Source of the DNA: CBDCWQ01 sp965223435
Lineage (GTDB): Bacteria > Myxococcota > Kuafuiibacteriia > Kuafuiibacteriales > Kuafuiibacteriaceae
Direction of reading: 5' to 3'
Length of the DNA: 64,000 bases
NCBI GenBank assembly: GCA_965223435.1
Contig: CBDCWQ010000018.1
Coordinates: forward strand, 248,001 to 312,000
In this document: in pieces, positions 38,801-44,038 of the stretch
Layout: every line of letters starts with the position of its first letter
Numbering within the stretch: the stretch's first letter is position 1
Made by a program: the position numbers and the translations under genes
The notes under the pieces: generated by a model
Told to the model about the DNA's origin: nothing
The model's input: only the letters and a program-made list of their open reading frames with translations
The model's database searches: none

Positions 38801-39991
38801 TTGAGAGCTTTGGGGGATGGTTTTGTGTATAACAAAGCCCTTGTTCGTTCTCTCAAGCGACTTTGCGTGTTGCGGCCTGACGATAAAGAGATCGTGCGCA
38901 AGTTGGTGAAAGCAGACTTGATCGGCAGTGACTTGGATTTGGCGAAGTCCGTCTATCGTTCCATTCTCGACGATCGGACGGCCGATGCGGAGACGCTTCA
39001 GCCTCGGGTTTTTGCACGTGTGTTTGAACACCCTGACGCAGAGGATTTACGTTCGATCAACGAGTTTATTGCACAGGGAAGAACTTCAAGCATTGCGCCT
39101 CTCATTGGAGCCTTACCACCGCTGTCGTCACCAGTGTGGTCATCTTTGGTGGATCCTGCTTTAGGGAGCGCCTTTGGCCGGCTCATGTTTCTTGTTGCGC
39201 GACCCGTGGCCGCCATGCTGGAGGCGCGAGAGGGGGTACTCCCCCGACCCCAGTCTTGGAACGACAGTCATCGGCGGGTGCTGCCGCTGTATCAAGCTGC
39301 CGTGGGTCTCCATGATGGTCCGTTTTCGATGGTTGTTGACTCGGTGGCGGGTGCGACCCTCAGGCTCGTGCCCGGGGCGCCGCCGACGGTTTGTTTGGGG
39401 GCGGGCTTGGTTGAAGAAGCGCCTCACGCGACGTTGTGGTTTCACGTGGTACGTGCCGTTGTACGGCTGCATTTCGGGCAACTTTTGGTCGAAGCCTGTC
39501 CGCGCGCCCGAAGGGGGGAGCTGCTCAGAACGATCGCATCCAGTTTTGACGCGGAGCATTCTGCGAACGGGCCCAGCTCCGGCGATCTCGAGGTCTCCTC
39601 CATTCGTGAATCCCTGTCTGAGTCCGATCGTCTCGAGGGCAGTGCCTTGCTGAAAGAGTTGGGCCCCGATCTGTCCGTGGGGTTCGATACTTGGGTTCGT
39701 GCGGTTCGGCGTACCGCCGATCGGGTGGCCATGCTCGTTTCCGGTGGCCTGACTCCGGCGGTCATGGCTCTGAGACGCCTCGACCCAAGAAAGGCGGTCG
39801 AAGTGCTCGACACGCCCAACGCGCGACTAAGAATGCTCCGCAGATGGGGCGTCTTTTCCGAGCTGCTGGCTTATCGCCTAAGCCCTGACTACCGGAAGAC
39901 CTACGCCCAGCTCGAAGCCTTTGCGAGTCGCGAACTCAGTTTTGACGATGCGGTTGCAACCCCTGCTTCGGGACCCACAGCTCATCCGTGA
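26849..39991 (+). CDS. Giant cytoplasmic tetratricopeptide-repeat protein (about 4,380 residues)
   Basis: One uninterrupted frame of 13 kb. The first 330 or so residues form a non-repeat domain rich in Leu/Val strands (GFELQSLELELRGLEF). From about residue 370 to 4,000 the protein is almost entirely TPR-like helical hairpins with the typical A-x(6)-G/A pattern and LEP/LDP/L-P turns (for example AKREFERALRLEPKHVGAREGLARV, shortened here). The last 350 residues are a distinct alpha/beta domain (AVVRLHFGQLLVEACPRA, YRLSPDYRKTYAQLE). No signal peptide or TM segments are seen, so it is probably cytoplasmic and serves as a scaffold. ATG 26849 is my choice; earlier in-frame starts back to 26732 look less protein-like. 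Similar giant TPR proteins are, to my knowledge, seen in Myxococcota; function unknown. Confidence 0.82.
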   Translation: MAGGARGLDESSKAHSLGFSLGFMEGQALASLSGFTLAPGFELQSLELELRGLEFPLDLSGGTEAVQGQPTVLRSMKLEVSLEAVSKALMQSVAHTHGPIDALSLVQERDYVVLEGIFSRDGRRAAFAAPLVMTSGLEDRIRILLGPIYVAGLVSVPGFKLPLLFERLASQTLSVLGLTMAAPIRRTGPMSMELDAVGAVVSSFLPEHGWKVPERAGLCVQRVALEDGKVHITVAKQRSLGDGPEQNSPSLLAFEAREDAVRVVLKNEHTLGVELVPDRFRALRSRLDPSCGPDVLVERLFALGLTESELHAEVWDLALDVLERRDSVPALLAQGNVAKGEGRSEWSALFETAAGHLQKAGHQRIAGLVLFEASTQAQPDREAQLLEEAVALRPDDVRILDRLMRVLPELDRPRAAVRAARRLASIAEEPSLRVEAFVVAGTLLRTVLTDAIQAKREFERALRLEPKHVGAREGLARVIVDRGDARRAASIFEGLIAEAEEAGRDERVAEFSVALGDIWKDSDPEAAILRYRKAYALAPGRLESLCKLLNVVRPGAETHEATSIAEEALARLDGSDFVKAPDQRLSLRLCLAGVYAQDSARQEDAMLQYERILDMDSGHTQALKALVEMYRQQPELDPQRAEILGRYAGELAANEDFKAAAALWVEEARLVEGDEARLGATKAALLQVLSRQRGDRALLDAYVEVSALEGSPRAVIEALDRRLLLEDPPEMRAGLFARLGGAFEEAGRTFDAIRAYEEALSLDDHQAKAIEALTRIYRERNDQERLSRLLDTAAAMAQGAGRRAELLAERARLLSQSGQDKEAYEVAARSLSEDPERLELLPLACSLALRLGLFSEARGLVERRLRNLDEKDVSGRLDAYADLARVAEGLEDQSAFVSALKNAFSLAPPSSRKYRALAERLELELRASGKLQDLAELARARAASKGGLIEDRIVSWVEAAHLSLELGDESAARSDLGAMLGLFHSVDRESSLSANTLGKLDALVSAIGSAADIAEVLGLRALLSEEPKDRERLRLEQASALEQLDDHSHAMRALQSGMEDSPQSIKIPLRLAKLAQRVGQPRASGEAYGRAARVAQSMYLTDDAIEYHGRAAEAYALADEPKNVLRHDRALLALCSPGRMSPWISRSLDRLQTQAQEEEDPFLLVEVLSRRAAGAAPGEAALWLIQKAGIESELPNGRRASLDSLRRARGLLVDAGSEQASTFAMLLEKLHSLGEYTDEASILLELAKRADDLHHRASYLLKVAKLYAESMGDLPKAVAQVQAAVDANPGSLSARSYRLELLRRAGVASALVAALIEEAERQVDTGESSGLKTEAAEVLFQSISESSSHSDETRQLERGLALVKEAMASKPVAPGTLRLAVRYAQKLRRVSEELRLLARLLESEINVEERCAILIRRYDLLLRVNKDPIRAQANLVEVLKLIEDSTEVDISLVYQTCPDSTKDRLSEGAKEDLVKALLGESITLTEANEDWPEHARCLLRVMDRSSEPEMRAEYRTRAGEVFEWKLGDGEAAEREYLAALALCPEYDRSRRALSALYSAADRFSELAENLGPQALIDLWESFGNQESKKRRILAGEALWPRLPDGGESQALVLLKLADLYRDNGDAEDCARVLREADDRAGSGYRPKILERLQKHYRQGKFFEPLCEVLRRKVEATSDVHERARMLVELGEVLELELGKLRAAEVEYRAALASDPRCHPAAENLVRLFTSQERFHEMGRELGVEAVERVLENMLLEPQPSSDRLLRLAEALDALLPKSRRGAVWLRVAERFRALPENNLVVARKALERAAGYASVQQGRALELLDALLEEIGEFSAQVNVLRQRLSHVDTEEERLDLHLRLGRRLLVMGSEVAGPDASTREILEEQAERELRAALAIDPSHGEASETLKSLFFSQWRLVELGRILGKEVLEEERERAERGGERLWVLEVLRALAEISEGPERSSLLLELIDYIQDPATTVPQAQPSIEELYTQALVANPGSRPARQGLAAVLAADERYKEMARTLGQEVLRETITQLRAADLIPSLRRALVALADSLGGIDASREERSALYGEVAELYLQTDEIEEAERMYRRALGINPRDQGARQRMCDLLVAQGRMGDLGEIDESLLLLIAKNAAKSENVSLEVDALAVLAERRKGESRADTLVQISALCRSPKDASKKEAYLKAALESFPEHPRAQDELARYYWAAKKFYDLVEALGSQALLSRAREARDDSPELAYEAVSTLFDARLETRAEALQVAAQILRSSVPKDEDWVRRFEQAHLAKSIWDELENPTGQEQIRAVIVSLYRDRGDVEALMPALAEAFLYASDADGRAQLALECAGLLVEHDRRTEARRLVEPLLSVDELSLEHRIEAARILVDELLAHGTHISRKSEQRLREEALVLLTTEAKDSFLPRQDRWLLELATVREALGRDELLVALPLESSLVLAMQRNDADAAILLRRRLRELYEQAGDWAHAEQHAAVVAEADGSAAAWIGLAELRTWLGDHRGAEYALERSLDIEPGSRAAHEALVRMAERSGEPQTVISRLESWAERGDSEDRLTRAQRMLRAARLAHDAQNGQKAALLAERAVQLAPKGGAASEKIAEEACTFLESLEDGGGAMAAILTQVIGQDSERASAKMRLKLADVFQQLGRREEAATVIDQGIRRDAGPDDPLVERLKKDAVELGPDRAVRRLLMVADRLGSGPAARRLRAEAAKWAEESGQGETARSLWQSVASEIGGGEHATDARQALLRIAREEADYPTLVTLLEEAAEESGAVDRQSSMLGEAAELAAEELGDLGRSEAALRRALHLCPDDARLRDRLHRLLERRGHWNELEALLDKEAEKLEGDALAAKRARQASVAEEHLRDDTRAAAYLKEGYQATPSIERGVEAVRAMVRAGALDEAAEFAAQILEDTDTESADTLPINLLRAQVLERVGAVDQTVDLLRTLMDEGAGSGLAELRLVDVLTRHGRWSELASLLASIASRSDAEQAVLYQLSAAQILLDRSRDSNIPEQALAEALGMAKASHLDGPFGFEVDARAEGHCDHPLLDATRLAEELGSVQLRNEALELYGNGRSSGAYGVSGLCLAQRERALGNLVGAERTLRAVLNADSYDPLSEEDSLEAKILLGDVLVASKRTEEAIELLKKLLEEWSLALSVAPSAQGRILITLAEAYRLNTEHPKALSTIKLAGQMGASTQGLRSVIIEAGGATPDLARLLAERAVRQTDPRVRARTLMGAAQIWKELEEPREVLVCLLAAHQAHPTDLALSKKLMALLCEAQQWKDLGAVLSHALSNTGIEGQDRVQALMVLARLFLDRLSQPEKALELALQAKSIMPSSLTVARAVADCAARVGDDAILLLSLESLESFGTSVATKRDLRLGRAVLYERSGDTSNAIRCLEEAIEESLLAGKAPHRSLVEWALRLYLKSETWQAAVTLSVRVGAKLGGAAGAAMLSRAADLRWSRLGDQRGAFAALEAALRLVPEDLGIRRNLLDRAMAMGDFDHARAHAEQGVEIAERLDEDGARRAFFLEWVHLAHALGDNELLANLCSRFMEDESDHALAKIAKEQGPQAVGRALAESRRLSDEAQEIWMKLGGAADDEQNEPRVLELDAMLSDSLQANEDNVGALALGAELAFSRQDTERATKLLAQLEVLGGPGWPIPDFELFGARVAEEHGDSSAMVARLARALKRDPGSPASLRAMEDFHIGHPQALGLNEYQFVGVSHHDEGVLPTRSGSFHPTMEAEDCLTAEVQRARVALSRGDPHTVEGHLRTGLELGAEAQAARPLWEAFAQASPSSRSGASALEVLVDTASGGERVRLLSRALDAALCAGDFRRARRLGRSLEDYARKDMSVMRRLVECYRVTNDGPGIVRVADLAGGFQNIGSMSGAQRITLARACFQMRRFRDVFILLGSELPERTFSELKRDLGDGGLGVFYEGLSSVVLPDDGVQDPVPDSLFDQKKFQSAQVWHGVRRALRALGDGFVYNKALVRSLKRLCVLRPDDKEIVRKLVKADLIGSDLDLAKSVYRSILDDRTADAETLQPRVFARVFEHPDAEDLRSINEFIAQGRTSSIAPLIGALPPLSSPVWSSLVDPALGSAFGRLMFLVARPVAAMLEAREGVLPRPQSWNDSHRRVLPLYQAAVGLHDGPFSMVVDSVAGATLRLVPGAPPTVCLGAGLVEEAPHATLWFHVVRAVVRLHFGQLLVEACPRARRGELLRTIASSFDAEHSANGPSSGDLEVSSIRESLSESDRLEGSALLKELGPDLSVGFDTWVRAVRRTADRVAMLVSGGLTPAVMALRRLDPRKAVEVLDTPNARLRMLRRWGVFSELLAYRLSPDYRKTYAQLEAFASRELSFDDAVATPASGPTAHP

Positions 39992-40197
39992 GTGGCAAAG
40001 GCTCTTTACGGGGTCGATGACGGCGTGCACGGAGAAAGACACCAATGGGCATTTCCCTTGCCTGTTATGGACAGCTTTGATAGACATATTGCGACATATC
40101 TGAAGAGCGCGAGGAGGCGCTTGCCATATGAACGACACAGGAGCTGTGACGCAGCGTTCCGCCGGTTTGGGTGACACAACCTTCCGAAATCGGCACC

Positions 40198-40326
40198 ATG
40201 AACAAAAAAACGGGTGGTTCGGTTTACCGACCGGGTGCCCGGGGGCCATCGTAGGGGCTTTGTTGGTGGCTTGCCAGCCAAGCTCCAAAGCGGAGCACGC
40301 ACGAAGCGGCGGCGGTAGAGGCGGTC
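40198..40326 (+). other. Out-of-frame lipoprotein leader of the SpvB-like gene
   Basis: ATG 40198 starts MNKK in the same phase as the downstream body, but that phase hits TAG at 40252. If one A is added to the A7 run at 40204-40210, the reading continues as NGWFGLPTGCPGAIVGALLVACQPSS, a good lipoprotein signal with lipobox LVAC. A second, opposite shift between about 40290 and 40320 then returns to the body frame. Two compensating single-base shifts therefore separate leader and body. This is either a real inactivation or a consensus sequence error. Confidence 0.6.
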
Positions 40327-43300
40327 GTGAATGCCCAAGTGCCTCAGATCAGCTCGATTCAAGGTCAGGGGAATGCGGTTACATCCATCCTTGGAAAGAG
40401 CCTCTTGTTTCGGGGTGCTCTGGTCTCGGGAGGTGGCTCATTCAAGCGGGCCGGCGAGTATCGGAGTTACCCAGATCCTGTTGTGCGTGTGGAAGTGGTC
40501 GACAATCAGCTGATTTTTCACAGCGACACCAAGAAGGTCGCATTGACCTTCACGCCCGACGAGGTGTGTCCGCTGTCTTGTGAAAAAGAGCCGACGCCCT
40601 TTCGTTGGCACATGACTGAAGTACGCAAACCTTCGGGGCATCGACTGGACTATGACTACACCTGCGACGGCAATGCTCACTGCTATCCCGAAGAAATTCA
40701 TTACGATGAGCAGCCCATGGTTGCGTTCGAATGGGAAGACCGGCCTGACACCGCCATCTACTCCACCGGGGGAGCGCCCCTCGGTCAGATTCGATCCCGT
40801 CTGGCCCAAGTGTCGGTGGAGTCCTATCTTTACAAACTCCGTTATCAGGAACGCCCTGGAAGTTTGGATTCGTACCTGATTGGCATCGAGATGGGTGAGG
40901 CCGAGGCCTTTGAGTCCACGGACGACCTAGCGTCACCCGATTCAGGTGGCACTGCGGGCTCCGGCCATCTCGACCCGGCGACCCACCCCGAACACTTTGC
41001 CAGCCCCGATGATTTTGTGACGGACGCGGTGGCGGTGCCCTCATCCAATTTCTTAGAAGACTTTGGTTTTGACCGCGCGCCCCTGAAAACCGTCCCGGGC
41101 GCCATCGGCATCGATCAAAAGATCACGGCCGGGGGCCAGCTTGAGCTGACGGTGCCGATCACGGTGCCCCCGGGCACGGGAGGACTCGTGCCGGAGCTGG
41201 CCCTTCGTTACCAAAGTGACGGTGGCAATGGCTTGATGGGTTTGGGGTGGTCCTTGGCGGGCTTGGCCTCCGTGGATCGCTGTGGGGCGACTGTTGTCCA
41301 CGACGGATTTACCAAGCGCGTGCATTTCGACAAAGATGATCGCTTTTGCCTGGGTGGCCAGCGTTTGGTGTTGGTGGGCGACGGTGTCTACGGAGAACCG
41401 GGCACCGAATACCGTACGGAGCTCGAATCCTTTCAGCGGGTCATCGCGCATGGCAAAGCGGGCAACGGACCGGCTTGGTTTACAGTTCATACGGCGGACG
41501 AGAAGACGCTGGAGTTTGGGGTGACCGAGGACGCTCGCGTGGAAGCGAACGGCAAGGCGTCGGTGGCGAGGTGGGCTCTGAACCGCATCCGGGATCGTTT
41601 TGGGAACCATCTGACGGTCCACTATCACGAAGCCCCAGGCGTGCATTATCCGACCCGCGTCGAATACGGCGGCAATGACGCGTCAGGTGAAATACCGACC
41701 GCCGCGTACAACCGCGTCGAGTTTGGATACGAGGCTCGGCCTGACGTTCACACGGCCTATACGGCCGGCTCCGAAAGCCGAAGCCTGGTTCGCCTTCGTC
41801 ACATTGTGACCTACGCGCAGCCTATGGATGACACCCTGGATGCGGTCCCGGTGCTGAACTACCGTCTTCGATACGACGAGCCTCCGTATGATGCAACGCC
41901 GTACTCCGTTTTGATGTCTCGCCTCACCAGTGTTCTTTTGGTTAACGCAGACGGGGAGGCCTTTCGTCCGCTCCGTCTTGATTGGCAGGAACCTACTCCG
42001 GGTTGGGTTGAAGCGGTGGGTGACGACGTGGACTCCTCCGTTTGGCGGGCTCCGGTCGATTTTGTAGACGAAAAGGGCAACAACCGAGGCGTCGAGATCC
42101 TGGATGTCAACGGGGACGGCCGTATGGATATCCTGTGGTCGTCGGGTCTTGAAGGCACTGCGGACAAGGGGGCGTTCCTTGGAACGCGCAACGGTTGGGT
42201 GTCGGCGCCCGAATGGACGCCGCCTTGGCCCCTCAGCGGGACCACCTACGGTCCGACGGGGGCCAAGTTGGTGGATGTGACTGTCGACGGCCGCCCTGAC
42301 TTTCTTGCCCACATTCACGAGGGCTGGGTGCGGGGCAAACACGACTTTCGCATTCAGCGGACGGTGAACAATCTGGCCCTTCAAAACACGGCGTTGGGGT
42401 GGGAGGGCGCACCGCAGCACGCGCTTCCGGTGTATTCAGGATTCAGAGGCCTCGAACATGACATCGGCCTCAACAACGACCACGCCCGAGACCGATTTCA
42501 CTTTTTCAGCGAAGTCCACGGCAACACCTTCCGTCAGGGCCCGGGTGATGTCGGGCCTCGTTTTGTCGACTTGAACGGCGACGGCCGACTCGACTTGGTC
42601 GTGAGTGTAAGAAACGATAGAGCAGGTGGTGATCCCTACAAGACCGGCTTCAAGGGCGCTTTGGATGTCCGAGGCGGGCGCTATTTCGACCGCGCCACCG
42701 GTGAACTGGCGGAGGCCAAAGACATCCAACCGGGCGAGCCCCATGGGCCGACCCTCGGCGGTGCGTATCTCAACACTGAAAACGGCTGGGTGTACCACGA
42801 GGGCTACTCTCGTTTTATGTCCCTCACCGACCGCCCCATCACCCGCCTGGATGAGTACCACACGCAGGTTTTCGACGAGGGGGTTCGCTTTTTCGATGTC
42901 AACGGCGACGGTCGTCCCGACTGGGTTCGTGCGGCCATCATTGCCCGTCGGGGAAAATGGGTTGTGGATGATTGTCCGTATGATTGTGGCATCGAGGGGG
43001 GCTGGTTTGACAACGAAGAATTGGTGCGTCGAGAGGTCTTCCTCAACACCGGGGACGGCTGGGAAGTGGGGCCAAGTCACCTGGTCCCTCCCAAGAACTT
43101 CGTTTACAGCACCGAATGGATGCCCTCGACCTATCGATTTATCAGCCACAACGAAGGCGTCGCCTTGGTCGATATCAACGGGGACGGGCTTTTGGACCAA
43201 TTGGTCGCCCTGGAAGGCTTCGATCGCAAGTATCGTCAGCAGGGCCCTAAGAAGGAGTGGGCAGCCTACTTAAACACTGGGGACGGCTGGGTGGAGGCAC

Positions 43301-44022
43301 CCGAGTACACCCCACCGGTTCCGGTAGGGGCCACCAAGTATCGTGACGGCGATGGCCATCGTTTTTTCACGAGTATCGATGCGGGTACGCGGTTTATTGA
43401 TCTCGATGGGAATGGTTTGGTCGATTTGCTATGTGATCGTGAAGACACCGGTCGCGGCGTGTTTTTGAATACCGGTCACGGTTGGAGCAACAAGTTGACT
43501 GAAAGCTGGCTGCCCCCGGTACCGGTGGCCTCCAAAAAGGGACAAGACTTGGGCGTCCGTTTTGTCGACATGCGTGGCACGGGCTTTTCTGACTTGCTCT
43601 ACCGCCGCCCCGGCCAGACGCCACGCACCTGGTTCAGCCGAGGCCGGCCCCACCGGGTGGGCCGCTTTTCGGATGGATTGATTTCCACGTCCATCACCTA
43701 TGAACCTCTGAGCAAGCCACTCAGTCTTATCAAGCGGTACGCCTACGATCGCTTCGGGCATCGGACCCGCACGACCGTGCAAGGCCCCGAAGACACAGTT
43801 GTGAGTCCCGAAGAGGTGGTGGGTGTCGCCCGGTCACCGGCGCGCGAAACCACGATGGCATACGACAAACGAGGCCGTTTTATGATGTGGACCCAAAACG
43901 CCCTGGGGCAAAAAGTCCACCAACGTGCAGACCCTCGCTTTGGTAACCCCATCGAACAGGTCAACGTGGCCGGTCGTGGGCTCACCTGCATAGATCTGCA
44001 CACGCTTGCGTCGTGTGGGTGA
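40327..44022 (+). CDS. SpvB/TcdB-like FG-GAP repeat protein, truncated before any RHS region
   Basis: 1,231 residues, the body of a probable lipoprotein whose leader lies in a shifted frame upstream; GTG 40327 is only the first start in this frame and is not trusted. After about 250 residues comes the SpvB/TcdB N-terminal signature region (GAIGIDQKITAGGQLELTVPITVPPGTGGLVPEL, given here by position near 258-290, then LRYQSDGGNGLMGLGWSLAGL, both read in pieces). A series of FG-GAP/VCBS-type calcium-loop repeats follows (DVNGDGRMDILW near 593, DLNGDGRLDLV, DVNGDGRPDWV, DINGDGLLDQL, DLDGNGLVDLL). The protein ends soon after YDRFGHRTRT and YDKRGRF, where family members usually enter RHS/YD repeats. 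Either a short variant or the stump of a toxin-complex/RHS protein. Confidence 0.78.
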   Translation: MNAQVPQISSIQGQGNAVTSILGKSLLFRGALVSGGGSFKRAGEYRSYPDPVVRVEVVDNQLIFHSDTKKVALTFTPDEVCPLSCEKEPTPFRWHMTEVRKPSGHRLDYDYTCDGNAHCYPEEIHYDEQPMVAFEWEDRPDTAIYSTGGAPLGQIRSRLAQVSVESYLYKLRYQERPGSLDSYLIGIEMGEAEAFESTDDLASPDSGGTAGSGHLDPATHPEHFASPDDFVTDAVAVPSSNFLEDFGFDRAPLKTVPGAIGIDQKITAGGQLELTVPITVPPGTGGLVPELALRYQSDGGNGLMGLGWSLAGLASVDRCGATVVHDGFTKRVHFDKDDRFCLGGQRLVLVGDGVYGEPGTEYRTELESFQRVIAHGKAGNGPAWFTVHTADEKTLEFGVTEDARVEANGKASVARWALNRIRDRFGNHLTVHYHEAPGVHYPTRVEYGGNDASGEIPTAAYNRVEFGYEARPDVHTAYTAGSESRSLVRLRHIVTYAQPMDDTLDAVPVLNYRLRYDEPPYDATPYSVLMSRLTSVLLVNADGEAFRPLRLDWQEPTPGWVEAVGDDVDSSVWRAPVDFVDEKGNNRGVEILDVNGDGRMDILWSSGLEGTADKGAFLGTRNGWVSAPEWTPPWPLSGTTYGPTGAKLVDVTVDGRPDFLAHIHEGWVRGKHDFRIQRTVNNLALQNTALGWEGAPQHALPVYSGFRGLEHDIGLNNDHARDRFHFFSEVHGNTFRQGPGDVGPRFVDLNGDGRLDLVVSVRNDRAGGDPYKTGFKGALDVRGGRYFDRATGELAEAKDIQPGEPHGPTLGGAYLNTENGWVYHEGYSRFMSLTDRPITRLDEYHTQVFDEGVRFFDVNGDGRPDWVRAAIIARRGKWVVDDCPYDCGIEGGWFDNEELVRREVFLNTGDGWEVGPSHLVPPKNFVYSTEWMPSTYRFISHNEGVALVDINGDGLLDQLVALEGFDRKYRQQGPKKEWAAYLNTGDGWVEAPEYTPPVPVGATKYRDGDGHRFFTSIDAGTRFIDLDGNGLVDLLCDREDTGRGVFLNTGHGWSNKLTESWLPPVPVASKKGQDLGVRFVDMRGTGFSDLLYRRPGQTPRTWFSRGRPHRVGRFSDGLISTSITYEPLSKPLSLIKRYAYDRFGHRTRTTVQGPEDTVVSPEEVVGVARSPARETTMAYDKRGRFMMWTQNALGQKVHQRADPRFGNPIEQVNVAGRGLTCIDLHTLASCG

Positions 44023-44038
44023 GCGGAGGGAAGTGGGT

